A stretch of DNA of 64,000 bases from Acidisoma silvae (GCF_020618775.1 NZ_JAESVB010000012.1:44642-108641), one strand, 5' to 3'. Counted from the first letter of the stretch, positions 1 to 9,878 are shown. The notes: generated by a model not told the origin, from the sequence alone. A program made the numbers and translations.

Positions 1-21
1 GCGCCCAGTAGGCGCCCGCCC

Positions 22-3000
22 ATGTTGTCAAAATTCTTCATCGAGAGGCCGGTTCTCGCGAACGTCCTCTCCATCGTCGTGGTGCTGGTCGGTCTCGTCG
101 CCATGGTCGGCCTGCCGATCGCGCAATATCCCAATGTCGTGCCGCCCACCGTGCAGGTGACGACAAGCTATCCCGGTGCCAGCGCCGAGACGCTGATGGA
201 TACCGTCGCCCTGCCGATCGAGCAGCAGGTCAACGGCGTGCAGGACATGCTGTACATGCAGTCCTCCTCCACCAGCAGCGGCTCCTATACGCTGACGGTG
301 ACCTTCAAGATCGGCACCGACCTGAACTTCGCCCAGGTGCTGGTGCAGAACCGCGTCTCCGCCGCGCTCGCCTCGCTGCCCGCTTCGGTGCAGGCGCAGG
401 GCGTCGTCGTGCAGCAGAAATCGACGTCCATTCTGCAAATCGTGACGCTGACCTCGCCGACCGGTCAGTACGACAGCCTCTATATGAGCAACTATGCCGG
501 CATCAATATCACCAACGTTCTGGCGCGCCTGCCGGGCGTCGGCAATGTCGCGGTCTTCGGGGCCGGTTCCTATGCCATGCGGCTATGGCTGGATCCGAAT
601 GCGCTGAAGGCGCGCGGCCTGACGCCGACGGACGTCATCAACGCCGTGAAAAGCCAGAGCCAGGCGGTGACGGCGGGGCAGACGGGGTCACCGCCCGCGC
701 CCAGCACGCAGGCATTTCAGTACACGATCAATATCCAGGGCCTTCTGACGACGCCGCAGCAATTCGGCGATATCGTGCTCAAGACCGGCAGCGGCTCGGG
801 CGGGCAGGTGACGCGCGTGCGCGACGTCGCCCGTATCGAACTCGGCGCCCAGAACTACGCGCAGACCTTCACGCTCAATAACAAACCCTCTGCCGGCATC
901 GCCATCTATCAGCAGCCGGGTGCCAATGCCCTGCAGGTGGCGAGCGAGGTCAAGAAGACCATGGCCACCTTGGCCAAAAGCTTTCCGGAAGGCCTGACCT
1001 ACAGCGTTCCCTTCGACACGACGCTCTTCGTCACCGCCTCGGTGGACGAGGTCTATAAGACGCTCATCGAGGCGGGCATCCTCGTTCTCGTCGTCATTCT
1101 GGTCTTTCTGCAGGATTGGCGCGCGACGCTGGTGCCGGCGACGACCATTCCCATCACCGTCATCGGCGCCTTCGCGGCGATGGCAGCGCTCGGCTTCACC
1201 ATCAACCTCTCGACGCTCTTCGCCATCGTGCTGTCCATTGGCATCGTCGTCGATGACAGTATCGTCGTGGTGGAAGGCTCGGCCCAGCAACTGGAGCATG
1301 GGCTCGGCCGCAAGGAAGCCGCCATCCAGGCGATGAAGGAATTGTTCGGCCCCATCGTCGGTATCACGCTGGTGCTGATGTCGGTCTTCATTCCGGCCTC
1401 GCTGACACCGGGGCTGACGGGGCAGATGTATGCGCAGTTCGCGCTGGTCATCGCGGCCACCGCCCTGATCTCGGCCATGAACGCGGCGACATTGACGCCG
1501 ACGCAATGCGCCCTGTTCCTGCGCGTGCCGAGACCGCCTGAGCAGCGCAATATCCTCGCCCGCGGCTTCAACCGTGGTTATGACGGCGTGGCGCGCTGGT
1601 ATGGCGGCATCATCGCCCGCATGACGAAACATGCCGGTCTTTCGGTGATCGTCGCGTTGATCCTGATCGGCGGCGCGCTGTGGGGCATCGCCCGCCTGCC
1701 GACCGGCTTTCTGCCGATCGAAGACCAGGGCTATGTCATCGTCGGCGCGCAGCTGCCGGACGGGGCGGCCCTGGGCCGCACGCAGCAGGTGCTGACGCAG
1801 ATCGGCGACATCGCCCAGAAAGTGCCGGGCGTGCAGCAGGTCATCGGCATCGGCGGCATTTCGGTCATCGACAATAGCGCGCAGCTCGCCAATGCCGGCG
1901 TCGACTACATCATGCTGAAACCCTGGGGTGAGCGCGGCAAGGGCGAAGACCTGCGCTCGATCTATATGAATCTGACCAAGGCGCTGGGCCCGGTGCAGTC
2001 GGCCATGACCTACGTTCTGGTGCCGCCCGCCATTCAGGGCATCGGCAATGCCAGCGGCTTCACCATGATGCTGGAACAGCGCGACGGCAGCGGCGATTTC
2101 GTCAAATTGCAGAATATCGCGCGCACGGTTTTGGCGGCGGCCAATGGCCAGACCGGCATCGCCCGCGCCACCACGTCCTTCCGCGCCGATGTGCCGCAAT
2201 ATGACGTCGTCGTTGACCGCGTGAAGGCCGAAAGCCTGCATGTGAATGTCGGTGACGTCTTCTCGACCATCTCCTCCTATGTCGGTTCCACCTTCGTCAA
2301 TCAGTTCAACGAATTCGGATTGACCTTCCAGGTCTATGCCCAGGCGGATTCGAAATTCCGCCTGAATATCGACCAGCTCAACAATCTCTATGTGAAAAGC
2401 ACGGACGGGCTGATGATCCCGGTCGGCACGCTGGTAAAGATTAAGCCGACGGTCGGGCCTTCGCTGATCAGCCTCTATAACCTTTACCCTTCCGCCACCA
2501 TCATCGGCAGCAATGCGGCGAACTTCAGTTCTGGCCAGGCCCTGGATCTGATGGATCAGGTGGCGGCGCATAACCTGCCGCGCGGCACGGGCTATGACTG
2601 GACGGCGATGTCCTATCAGGAGAAGGCAGCCGGCGGGCAGATTATCTATGCCTTCGGTTTCGCGCTCATCCTCGTCTATCTCGTGCTCTGCGGGCAGTAT
2701 GAAAGCTGGGTCAGCCCGGTGGCCGTGCTGCTGGCGGTGCCGCTGGCGCTGATCGGCCCGGGCCTGGTGCTGGGGCTGCTGGGCGTCGGCAACAACCTTT
2801 ATGTGCAGATCGGTCTGCTGCTGCTGATCGCGCTGGCCGCCAAGAACGCCATCCTGATCGTGGAGGTGGCGCGCGAGCATCGCATCGCCGGAAGGTCCAT
2901 TCTGGACGCCGCGCGCGATGCCTCCCATGCGCGCTTCCGTCCGATTTTGATGACCTCCTTCGCCTTCATGCTCGGCGTCGTGCCGCTGATCATGGCAACC

Positions 3001-3207
3001 GGCGCTGGCGCTAACTCGCGAAAATCCATCGGCATCACCGTCTTCAGCGGCATGGCGGCCTCCACCTGCCTGGCCGTGCTGTTTGTGCCGTCCTTCTTCA
3101 TCGTGCTGCAGCGGTTCGACGAATGGCTGCGTGGCACAAAAAAGAAAGAGACGGATAGTGGTGCCGCACCGCCGCACGGCGCGCCGCAACCCGGAACCGG
3201 CGACTGA
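22..3207 (+). CDS. RND multidrug efflux permease (HAE1/AcrB type)
   Basis: Inner-membrane proton-driven drug efflux pump subunit of the hydrophobe/amphiphile RND family. It would form a homotrimer with a periplasmic adaptor and a TolC-type channel. The 1061 residues match the AcrB family length. The proton-relay aspartates are D411-D412 in the motif [13 protein letters not shown], and the TM10 lysine is K941 in [10 protein letters not shown]. The usual asparagine after VVVE is glycine here. The N-terminus ([19 protein letters not shown]) is typical, so the ATG at 22 is the start. Its adaptor gene probably lies just left of the window. A second, separate RND permease lies at the right end of the window. 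Substrate cannot be told from sequence. Confidence 0.95.
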   Translation: MLSKFFIERPVLANVLSIVVVLVGLVAMVGLPIAQYPNVVPPTVQVTTSYPGASAETLMDTVALPIEQQVNGVQDMLYMQSSSTSSGSYTLTVTFKIGTDLNFAQVLVQNRVSAALASLPASVQAQGVVVQQKSTSILQIVTLTSPTGQYDSLYMSNYAGINITNVLARLPGVGNVAVFGAGSYAMRLWLDPNALKARGLTPTDVINAVKSQSQAVTAGQTGSPPAPSTQAFQYTINIQGLLTTPQQFGDIVLKTGSGSGGQVTRVRDVARIELGAQNYAQTFTLNNKPSAGIAIYQQPGANALQVASEVKKTMATLAKSFPEGLTYSVPFDTTLFVTASVDEVYKTLIEAGILVLVVILVFLQDWRATLVPATTIPITVIGAFAAMAALGFTINLSTLFAIVLSIGIVVDDSIVVVEGSAQQLEHGLGRKEAAIQAMKELFGPIVGITLVLMSVFIPASLTPGLTGQMYAQFALVIAATALISAMNAATLTPTQCALFLRVPRPPEQRNILARGFNRGYDGVARWYGGIIARMTKHAGLSVIVALILIGGALWGIARLPTGFLPIEDQGYVIVGAQLPDGAALGRTQQVLTQIGDIAQKVPGVQQVIGIGGISVIDNSAQLANAGVDYIMLKPWGERGKGEDLRSIYMNLTKALGPVQSAMTYVLVPPAIQGIGNASGFTMMLEQRDGSGDFVKLQNIARTVLAAANGQTGIARATTSFRADVPQYDVVVDRVKAESLHVNVGDVFSTISSYVGSTFVNQFNEFGLTFQVYAQADSKFRLNIDQLNNLYVKSTDGLMIPVGTLVKIKPTVGPSLISLYNLYPSATIIGSNAANFSSGQALDLMDQVAAHNLPRGTGYDWTAMSYQEKAAGGQIIYAFGFALILVYLVLCGQYESWVSPVAVLLAVPLALIGPGLVLGLLGVGNNLYVQIGLLLLIALAAKNAILIVEVAREHRIAGRSILDAARDASHARFRPILMTSFAFMLGVVPLIMATGAGANSRKSIGITVFSGMAASTCLAVLFVPSFFIVLQRFDEWLRGTKKKETDSGAAPPHGAPQPGTGD

Positions 3208-3586
3208 GCTTCCGGGCTGCCGCTTCCGCGCCTAAAGCGTTTCAGGTTTTCACATAAACGACGGCATTTCCGCGCAGGCGGGAATCCTCTGCCTTTGGCA
3301 CCGCGTCGGGACGTAGAAGATGCCCACTTTCGTGGGCATGACGGTTGGGACTGCTTCAATCAAAATCTGACGGACGCGAGTGATGCTTCTACCGATGAGC
3401 ATCCCCCGGTCTGTCCATCGATCTAGTCCCTTAGATCTCTGAAAATATGAGATTATTGAACCAGTTTCTGACATTGAAACTGCGCAATGACCGTGTCAGT
3501 GTCTTTGTTAAGCCGTGACGAAGTCTGCCTCTCTTCGCGTATGGCCAGGGCTTCGTAGAACAGCGGCACAGAGCGGGAGCAGGTAG
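3208..3586. other. Intergenic region with repeat copy 1
   Basis: A 379-base gap without a credible gene. Its first half is filled by a nested inverted-repeat element (3239-3371). The remainder (about 3372-3586) is less GC-rich and probably carries the promoter of the beta-helix/Hint gene, but no convincing -35/-10 pair stands out. A GGGAGC-type ribosome site lies shortly before the ATG at 3587. Confidence 0.6.
3239..3371. repeat. Nested inverted-repeat element, copy 1
   Basis: One of six related intergenic elements in the window. It starts with the leader TTTCAGGTTTTCAC and ends with its inverted counterpart (TTCAATCAAAATCTGA). Between them are two short hairpins, TTCCGCgcagGCGGGAA and GCCCACtttcGTGGGC, separated by a variable spacer. 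The boundary AGAAGATGCCC before the second hairpin and GGCATGACGGTTGGG after it are shared with other copies. It begins about 30 bases after the RND permease stop codon. It looks like a MITE or BIME-like element and could double as a 3' end processing or termination structure. Confidence 0.75.
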
Positions 3587-6058
3587 ATGGCCACGATCAC
3601 CGTCACCAATTTAAACGATTCCGGTGCTGGCTCTCTCCGAGAAGCCATTGAGGAAGCCAATAGCGCGACCGGCGGTTCATCAACCATCGTCTTCTCGGTC
3701 AGCGGTACCGTCACGCTGGACAGCGACCTGCCCGATATCACGTCTTCGGTCACGATCGATGCAACCTCTGCGCCCGGCGCCACGGCCGGCGGCGCGCCGA
3801 TCGTCGGCATCGATTTCAACGGCAATAGCGGTCTGACCTTCGCTTCGGGCTCCAACGGGTCATCCCTGCTCGGCGTCTCGGTCGGCGGTGCGGCGGGCAA
3901 TGGCATCACCATCGAGTCCAGCGACGTGACCATCGCCGGGGATTATGTCGGTCTTTCGACCAGCGGCACGGTTCTGGCGAATAGCGGCGACGGCATCAAT
4001 ATCGCTGCCACGTCATCAGGCAATACGATCGGCTCCAACCCCACGGCCGCGTCCGGCGTCGTGTCTAATGTCATATCCGGCAATGGCGGCAACGGCGTCC
4101 AGATCAACGGCAGTTCCGACAATACGCTGGTCAATAACTATATCGGCACCGACCCGACCGGCAGCACGGCGATTGCGAATGGTGAAAACGGCATTCTGAT
4201 CACCAACGGCGCCACCAATAACCTGATCGGCGGCACGGCCTATACGGATACCAGCACGGGTGCGGTGAATGACCCGACCGGTGACAAGGGCACGGTTGCC
4301 CCGGTTTTCGTCACGCCGCCGCTGGGCAATCTCGTCTCGGGCAATACCGGTAACGGCATTCTGATCAGCGACAATTCCGAAAACAACGTGCTCAGCGGCA
4401 ATTACGTCGGCACCACGGCCAGCGGCAATGCGGCGCTCGGCAATGGCGGCGACGGTGTCGCGATCGACGATTCCGACAATAATTCGCTCATCGGCTGCAC
4501 CGCGCTTGAGAATCCCTTCGTCTATTACAATGTCGTCAGCGGCAATGGCGGCAATGGTCTGCACATCACCAATTCCGACGACACGACGGTGCAGGCCAAT
4601 TTCTTCGGCATCGGCGCTGACAACGCAACGATCGTGGGCAATGCGGGTGACGGCATTCTGGTCGACGGCGATTCCTCGGTCACGCAGGTCGGCGGCGTCA
4701 TTCCGCTCGGGAATGTCTCGGCCGGCAATGGCGAGAACGGCATTGAAGTTGCGGACACGGCCAGCCATTTCATCAGCTTCAATACCTTCGGCGGCCTTTT
4801 CGCCTTTGGCGCCGCCGCCCCGAATGGCAATGACGGTATTCTGATCACCTCGACCGGCGGCTTCAACACGCTGCAAACGAATGTTCTGTCCGGTAACGTC
4901 AATGACGGCATTGAAATCGGCGGCGATGCCTCGGGCGTCACGGTCGATCCGAATATCGTCGGACTGCAAACCAACGGTCAGGCCTTTCTGACCGGCGGCG
5001 GCAACGGCAATGACGGGCTGGAAATCGACGGCACCGCCCATGACAATATCATCGGCGGCGACCAACAATCCGTCATTCCGGAAAACACCTTCTCGGGCAA
5101 TGCCAATTACGGTGTCGAAATAACCGGGCAGGCTTATGACAATCAGGTCTTTTCCAGCGATATCGGCACCGATGTTCTGGGCACCTATGCGCTGGCCAAC
5201 GGGGCCGGCGGCATCCTGATTTCCGGTCAGGCGCATGACAACACAATCGGCGGCACGGTCAGCGCCGGCGTGCGGGCGGCCGATATCGTCAGCGGCAATG
5301 ATGGCCCCGGCATCACGCTCGGTGACGCCACAAGCAATACGACGATCACCAACAACATCATCGGCTATGGCACCGAAGGCACGCAGCCCATTCCCAATCA
5401 CGGGGCTCCGATCGACACGGGCGCGAGTACCGGCAATACGATTGCGGACAACCAGACCTTTGCCTGTTTTGCCCAGGGCACGCGCATCGCGACGCCGTCC
5501 GGCGATGTCGCCGTCGAGGATCTGGCGGAAGGCGATCTCGTTCTCACCCTGGATGGCGCGGCTCAGCCGATTGCCTGGATCGGTCGCCGCACCGTTGACT
5601 GCGCGCGGCACGATCGGCCTGCGGCCATCCGGCCGGTGCGGGTAACGGCCGGCGCCTTCGCTGCCGGTCAGCCGGCGCGTGATCTGTTTATCTCGCCCGA
5701 CCATGCCGTTTTCGCGGAAGAGGTCTTCATCCCGGTCAAGCATCTGATCAATGGCAGCACGATCCGCCAGACGGACTGGCCTTTGGTCACCTATTTCCAT
5801 ATCGAACTGCCGCGCCATTCCGTCATTTTCGCCGAAGGCCTCGCGACCGAAAGCTATCTCGACACGGGGGACCGCGCATCTTTCGCCAATGGCGGCGCGG
5901 CCTTGGCGCTGCACCCGCTCTTCGGTCAGGCGCGGCAGGATGTGACGCTGATCTGGGAAGCCCGCGCCTATGCGCCGCTCTGCGTCACAGGCGCGGAAGT
6001 GGCGCGCGTGCGGGCGCTGCTGGTTGCGATGGCTGCACGGAGGCAGCGGGTCGCCTAG
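3587..6058 (+). CDS. Right-handed beta-helix repeat protein with C-terminal Hint domain
   Basis: 823-residue protein with two parts. Residues 1 to about 620 begin with the NLNDSGAGSLREAI motif found at the start of many extracellular beta-helix proteins. They continue with many imperfect Asn/Gly-rich coils of the form VISGNGGNGVQI...NNYIGT, typical of a parallel beta-helix. From C627 (CFAQGTRIATPSG) to about 770 is a Hint_2 (hedgehog/intein) domain ending in the usual GLATESYLDTGDR segment. Hint domains can self-cleave at their first cysteine, but activity here is inferred. No signal peptide is visible, so export would need type I or another leaderless route. Probably a secreted or surface protein; the target is unknown. 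It is flanked by repeat copies on both sides. Confidence 0.85.
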   Translation: MATITVTNLNDSGAGSLREAIEEANSATGGSSTIVFSVSGTVTLDSDLPDITSSVTIDATSAPGATAGGAPIVGIDFNGNSGLTFASGSNGSSLLGVSVGGAAGNGITIESSDVTIAGDYVGLSTSGTVLANSGDGINIAATSSGNTIGSNPTAASGVVSNVISGNGGNGVQINGSSDNTLVNNYIGTDPTGSTAIANGENGILITNGATNNLIGGTAYTDTSTGAVNDPTGDKGTVAPVFVTPPLGNLVSGNTGNGILISDNSENNVLSGNYVGTTASGNAALGNGGDGVAIDDSDNNSLIGCTALENPFVYYNVVSGNGGNGLHITNSDDTTVQANFFGIGADNATIVGNAGDGILVDGDSSVTQVGGVIPLGNVSAGNGENGIEVADTASHFISFNTFGGLFAFGAAAPNGNDGILITSTGGFNTLQTNVLSGNVNDGIEIGGDASGVTVDPNIVGLQTNGQAFLTGGGNGNDGLEIDGTAHDNIIGGDQQSVIPENTFSGNANYGVEITGQAYDNQVFSSDIGTDVLGTYALANGAGGILISGQAHDNTIGGTVSAGVRAADIVSGNDGPGITLGDATSNTTITNNIIGYGTEGTQPIPNHGAPIDTGASTGNTIADNQTFACFAQGTRIATPSGDVAVEDLAEGDLVLTLDGAAQPIAWIGRRTVDCARHDRPAAIRPVRVTAGAFAAGQPARDLFISPDHAVFAEEVFIPVKHLINGSTIRQTDWPLVTYFHIELPRHSVIFAEGLATESYLDTGDRASFANGGAALALHPLFGQARQDVTLIWEARAYAPLCVTGAEVARVRALLVAMAARRQRVA

Positions 6059-6062
6059 AGCC

Positions 6063-6141
6063 TTTCAGGGTTGGGTTGAAATGCCCCCAACCGTCATGCC
6101 CGCTTTCGCGGGAATGCCGTCGTTGCAGTGAAAACCTGATA
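6063..6141. repeat. Nested inverted-repeat element, copy 2 (collapsed)
   Basis: Short member of the repeat family between two convergent genes. Leader-like ends are present on both sides (TTTCAGGGTTGGGTTGAA left, CAGTGAAAACCTGAT right), but only one hairpin (GCCCGCTTTCGCGGGAATG) remains between them. One arm matches hairpin 1 and the other hairpin 2 of the full copies. That is what recombination between the two palindromes, with loss of the spacer, would give. Confidence 0.7.
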
Positions 6142-6181
6142 CGTTTTAAAGGGCAAGCGGCCGAAAGGCTGGGGTGTGGTC

Positions 6182-7090
6182 TCAGAGATTGAGGCCAAGC
6201 TGACTCGCAATCGCACCCAGCTTTGCGGGATTGCGGATAATATAGACGGCACTGATCTGCCCCTCGGTGATCGTCAGCACGGTTGCCTGGGGCAGTCCGT
6301 CCGGCTCCCGTGTCACATAGCCCGGTTCGCCATTGATCAGCCCGGTATGGATCAGAGACCGTTCGGCGCCGGCGCGTTTGCGCGCCAGGGACGCGAACAT
6401 CCGCGCGGCCTTGTCGCCGCCATGGATGAGGTTGAGCGCGGCCGGGCGGATGCCGCCACCATCGGTATGCAGCACCACATCGCTGGTCAGCAGGCGCCGC
6501 AAGCCCGCCTCGTCGCCCGTTTGGGTGGCGGCAAAGAAAGCGCGCGTCAGCCTGTCGCTTTCCGCCGGTGGTACCGGGTGCGGGGGCCTGTGGCCCTCCA
6601 GTTTCGCGCGGGCCCGCACGGCGATCTGCCGGCAGGCGGCATCCGTCCGGTCCAGCAGCCCGGCGAGTTCGTCGAAGGGCGTGTCGAACAGGTCATGCAG
6701 AATGAAGATGGCGCGTTCGGGCGGCGACAGGCGTTCCAAAGTCAGCATGAAGGCGAGGGATAGGGTCTCCGTCCGCGCCCAGGCGGCTTCCTGCGGCGGG
6801 TCTTCGCTGTCCAGCGCAGGTTCGGGCAGCCAGGGGCCGACATAATCCTCCCGCCGCACCCGCGCCGATTTGAGATGATCGAGCGCAAGGCGGCCGGCCG
6901 CCTTCATCAGCCAGGCGCGGGGCAGGGCGATGGTGGCACGGTCTGCCGCCTGCCAGCGCAGATAGACGTCCTGGGCGATATCCTCGGCCGTCGCCCAAGA
7001 CCCCGTCATGCGATAGCCGAGGCCGATCAGCGCCGGCCGCACGGCCTGGAACGTTTCGGCGGCATCGGCATGGGTTGCGGCCTCGGACAT
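6182..7090 (-). CDS. ECF41-type RNA polymerase sigma factor with SnoaL-like extension
   Basis: Extracytoplasmic-function sigma factor. The sigma2 region (GYRMTGSWATAEDIAQDVYLRW) and sigma4 region (LERLSPPERAIFILHDLFD) come first. They are followed by a C-terminal extension of about 120 residues with the SnoaL/NTF2-like fold. The linker WLPEP and the motifs DGGG and NPAKL are hallmarks of the ECF41 group, in which the extension tunes sigma activity instead of a separate anti-sigma factor. I chose the ATG at 7090; a GTG at 7099 is the alternative. It lies 13 bases downstream of a carboxymuconolactone decarboxylase-like gene on the same strand, the standard ECF41 partner. Both genes sit behind a matching promoter at 7579-7605. 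The signal it responds to is unknown. Confidence 0.93.
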   Translation of the reverse strand: MSEAATHADAAETFQAVRPALIGLGYRMTGSWATAEDIAQDVYLRWQAADRATIALPRAWLMKAAGRLALDHLKSARVRREDYVGPWLPEPALDSEDPPQEAAWARTETLSLAFMLTLERLSPPERAIFILHDLFDTPFDELAGLLDRTDAACRQIAVRARAKLEGHRPPHPVPPAESDRLTRAFFAATQTGDEAGLRRLLTSDVVLHTDGGGIRPAALNLIHGGDKAARMFASLARKRAGAERSLIHTGLINGEPGYVTREPDGLPQATVLTITEGQISAVYIIRNPAKLGAIASQLGLNL

Positions 7091-7103
7091 CGCAGTCACG
7101 TCG

Positions 7104-7547
7104 TCACCGGCCGGCGGGGACGGAGCGGAAGCCGATGGCGATCCGGTTCCAGGCGTTGATGGCGGCGATCAGCATCGTGAGCTTCACCATATCTGCTTCC
7201 GAAAACTGTTCGGTGAGCGCCGCATAATCCGCATCCGGCGCATGGGTTTGGGCAATCAGCGTCAGCGCTTCCGTCCAGGCCAGGGCTGCGCGCTCACGCG
7301 GCGTATAAAGCGGCGCTTCGCGCCAGGCGTCGAGCAGAAACAGCCGGGCCGGGGTCTCGCCCGCCTTCATCGCGTCGCGCGTATGCATGTCGATGCAATA
7401 GGCGCAGCCGTTGATCTGGGACGCGCGGGTCTTCACCAGTTCGATCAGGCTGTGCTCAAGGCCGGAAGTGACCACGGCCTGTTCCAGGCCGCGCATGGCG
7501 CGCATGACCTCAGGGGCGGCGGCGAAATAGTCCAGACGGGGTTGCAT
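7104..7547 (-). CDS. Carboxymuconolactone decarboxylase / AhpD-like protein
   Basis: 147-residue single-domain member of the CMD/AhpD superfamily. The redox motif CAYCIDMH (CxxC plus His) is intact, as in AhpD-type disulfide or peroxide-linked enzymes. Members encoded next to ECF41 sigma factors form the so-called COE partner (CMD, oxidoreductase or epimerase) and are the main regulated target. It is first in the transcription unit, with an AAAGGA ribosome site just upstream of the ATG at 7547. A perfectly spaced ECF41 promoter lies about 30 bases further up. The physiological substrate is not known. A simple thiol-based detoxification or sensing role is inference. Confidence 0.92.
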   Translation of the reverse strand: MQPRLDYFAAAPEVMRAMRGLEQAVVTSGLEHSLIELVKTRASQINGCAYCIDMHTRDAMKAGETPARLFLLDAWREAPLYTPRERAALAWTEALTLIAQTHAPDADYAALTEQFSEADMVKLTMLIAAINAWNRIAIGFRSVPAGR

Positions 7548-7578
7548 GAGACTGTTCCTTTCAAGGGTTCAGTCCCAA

Positions 7579-7605
7579 GACGCGGCAGCCGCCCCGGATG
7601 TGACG
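7579..7605 (-). promoter_or_regulatory. ECF41 autoregulated promoter
   Basis: On the minus strand the -35 box CGTCACA (7605-7599) and the -10 box CGTC (7582-7579) are separated by exactly 16 bases. The published ECF41 consensus is TGTCACA-N16-CGTC, so 10 of 11 box positions match. The 5' untranslated leader to the CMD gene would be about 25 bases. This predicts that the sigma factor drives the CMD gene and itself. Confidence 0.75.
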
Positions 7606-7631
7606 GCCGCCGCAAAAAAAAGATCGGATCG

Positions 7632-8810
7632 TCAGCCCATGCGGCGCTGCGCGAAGCGGTTGAAGGGCTGTTCCAGGTATTGGTAGGACAGCGAAGCGGC
7701 AAAGACGGTCAAGGCAGCGGTCGCGAAGAACAGCAGGATATGCGCGAGATAGGAGGACGCGCCGGTAATGGGCGGGGATAGTGCGGGGACGAGCGCGCCC
7801 AGGATCATCAGCACCGGCACGTGATAAAGATAGCCGCCGTAGGAGATGCGTCCGATGGCCTGTAGCCCCGGCAGATTGCAGATGCGCAGCAGGGCGCTGT
7901 TTCTGACCAGGATGCCCATTAGCAAGGCGACGCCCAGGCTGGTCGGGACGTAGTAGACCCAAATCTGCCGCCCCTGCCCGAACAGGACGCCCGACAGAAC
8001 GTTCCGTGTATCACTGACGGAAACATGGCCGGACAATCTGATATTCACCAGCACATAGGTCAGGACATAGGCGACGGATATGGCCAGGGCCACCACCGCC
8101 GCGACCTGCGCGTAGCGGATATTGGCGGCAATTTCCTGGCGATAAAGCGCGATCAGGCTGCCGGCGGCGAAAGCATCGAAATGGCCGGGGCCGAAAGCAT
8201 AGACGGCAAAGGCCGCGTGTAGGGCGTCATAATGCTGGTCCAGGCTCCATGACGCGACGGCGTAACGAATGACCGGCGCCAGAAGGATGACGCCGACCAG
8301 GGCGATGGTGCGCAGGCGCCGATTGGGCAGCAGAAGCACAAAGGGAAAGACGACGTAGAATTGCTGTTCGTCCGACAGGGTCCAAAGATGGGCGAAGCCG
8401 CCCCAGACTGTGCCGGGTGCGTAGCTTTCGATGATCATCTTGATGTTCTGCGTGAAGGTCAGCAGCCAGGGAACTTCAGCCAGATCGCCCGGCGTCCTGA
8501 AAGCCAGAATAAAGATTGCAGATACCGCAATATAGCCGAAATAGATCGGCCATATCCGAAAGGCGCGGCGGGCAAAGAAATTGACGATGCGCCGCGTGAC
8601 CGAGTGTTGCGCGTGCTTGGCCGAAAAAAGCGAGCTTGTGACCGCAAATCCGGAAATGACGAAAAACAGCCAGACGCCTGTCCAACCGAAAGGAAAAAGC
8701 CCGCTATGGATGGCAATGACGGCAAGCATCGCGAGACAGCGCAGGGCGTCAACCTCAGGCAGATAGGCGCTGGCCGCGCGTGTCGCTAAAGTTGATCGAT
8801 CAGCTGTCAC
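7632..8810 (-). CDS. Acyltransferase family 3 membrane protein
   Basis: 392-residue polytopic membrane protein of the acyltransferase-3 (OafA/NodX-like) family. These proteins acetylate or otherwise acylate surface sugars. The N-terminal signature YLPEVDALRCLAMLAVIAIH carries the conserved Arg and the active-site His, followed by GVWLFFVISGF in the next segment. The C-terminal IGRISYGGYLYH segment is also typical. About ten hydrophobic segments follow. The start is probably GTG at 8810. The next gene upstream on the same strand is a family 2 glycosyltransferase, so the two may modify a cell-surface polysaccharide or lipopolysaccharide. The exact acceptor is unknown. Confidence 0.92.
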   Translation of the reverse strand: MTADRSTLATRAASAYLPEVDALRCLAMLAVIAIHSGLFPFGWTGVWLFFVISGFAVTSSLFSAKHAQHSVTRRIVNFFARRAFRIWPIYFGYIAVSAIFILAFRTPGDLAEVPWLLTFTQNIKMIIESYAPGTVWGGFAHLWTLSDEQQFYVVFPFVLLLPNRRLRTIALVGVILLAPVIRYAVASWSLDQHYDALHAAFAVYAFGPGHFDAFAAGSLIALYRQEIAANIRYAQVAAVVALAISVAYVLTYVLVNIRLSGHVSVSDTRNVLSGVLFGQGRQIWVYYVPTSLGVALLMGILVRNSALLRICNLPGLQAIGRISYGGYLYHVPVLMILGALVPALSPPITGASSYLAHILLFFATAALTVFAASLSYQYLEQPFNRFAQRRMG

Positions 8811-8981
8811 TGAGCGCCTGGGTCTCAGCGATGGCGTTGATAATGTTGCGTCGCTAGGAATTGCCGTTACTCCCCTTCGACTTCGACTAATTATGTGCGC
8901 TCGTCTATTTGACAGGAAGCGACTGTAGCGAATGCATATCCAACAATTTTGAAGGTGCCGCGATGGCGCCTCAAAATTTCA

Positions 8982-9878
8982 TCAGCTCATGGTTATAATA
9001 TTGGCAGGTTTGAGCCGTCCACGAATAAGATCAAAAAACGCGCGCGTGTTGCCGATCACTCTTCCGCGACGATCGACCCAGGGCTCCGGAAAAAACGCAC
9101 CGGCGAAGTTGCGCAGTATATTGCGCGTCATCTGGCTATAGGCGCGGCGCGGCGCCATGGTGCCCTTGCGGGCCAGATAGATGGGATTGGCGATCTGGGC
9201 ATAGCCGAAGCGCTGGCCGGAGACGCGGCCGCGCTTGATGCCAAGATGAACGCCGAGCAGGCCATGGGCCTGCACGATCTCGCCAAAGCCGCTGAGCTGG
9301 CGGCTGAAGTCCACGTCCTCAAGCCAGCTGTAGAGCGGCAGGGCCTCGTCGAACTTTACGCCGTGCTTGCGAACGAGGTCGGCGCGCACAGCCATGTTGC
9401 AGCCATAGCCGTTATAGATCGGCATGACTTGGCGGTTCTGATCAACCTCAGGCGTGATCTGCATCAGTGTCGTCAGCGCATCCGGCGGTTCGATGCCCGG
9501 GCCTGTCGCGCCGTCGGCCAGAACAAGGCCGGTTGCGACAACAAGCGTCGGCCTCGCCGCAAACAGATCGTGCAGGCGGCTGATGAAGCTATTCGCCGGA
9601 AAGAAATCGTCGTCCAGGAACAGCAGGATATCGGACTCGTCCGAGTGCTCGATGATCGCGTTGCGCTGCGCGGAGGATCCGCGGCTTGTGCCCTGGACGA
9701 CCGTCACCGGCACCCGCGCGCGAATGGTGTCGAGATGCGCTTGATCGACGTCTTCGTCCGGTCGGCCGGCGCAGATGATGATGCGGTCCGGCAGCCGCGT
9801 CTGGTTCAGCAGATGGTCCAGCGCGGCGCTGAGCACGCCAGGCCGACCCAAGGTTGCGATACCGATCTCAACAAACAT
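8982..9878 (-). CDS. Family 2 glycosyltransferase
   Basis: 298-residue cytoplasmic GT-A fold glycosyltransferase. The N-terminal strand MFVEIGIATLGRPGVL leads to the nucleotide-binding region, then SAQRNAII and the DxD motif in LLFLDDDFF. A later WLEDVDFSRQL segment supplies the catalytic ED pair typical of GT2 enzymes. No transmembrane helix is evident. It is transcribed toward the acyltransferase gene about 170 bases downstream, which suggests a shared role in surface glycan synthesis. Donor and acceptor sugars cannot be read from the sequence. Confidence 0.9.
   Translation of the reverse strand: MFVEIGIATLGRPGVLSAALDHLLNQTRLPDRIIICAGRPDEDVDQAHLDTIRARVPVTVVQGTSRGSSAQRNAIIEHSDESDILLFLDDDFFPANSFISRLHDLFAARPTLVVATGLVLADGATGPGIEPPDALTTLMQITPEVDQNRQVMPIYNGYGCNMAVRADLVRKHGVKFDEALPLYSWLEDVDFSRQLSGFGEIVQAHGLLGVHLGIKRGRVSGQRFGYAQIANPIYLARKGTMAPRRAYSQMTRNILRNFAGAFFPEPWVDRRGRVIGNTRAFFDLIRGRLKPANIITMS

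Noticed and set aside
688..3189. Long minus-strand open frame opposite the first RND permease
   Set aside because: It is antisense to a clear AcrB-type gene. Its composition (many His, Asp, Arg, Gln) is typical of antisense frames in GC-rich DNA.
4016..5914. 632-residue minus-strand frame opposite the beta-helix gene
   Set aside because: Its apparent repeats mirror the beta-helix repeats of the real gene; no ribosome site or domain.
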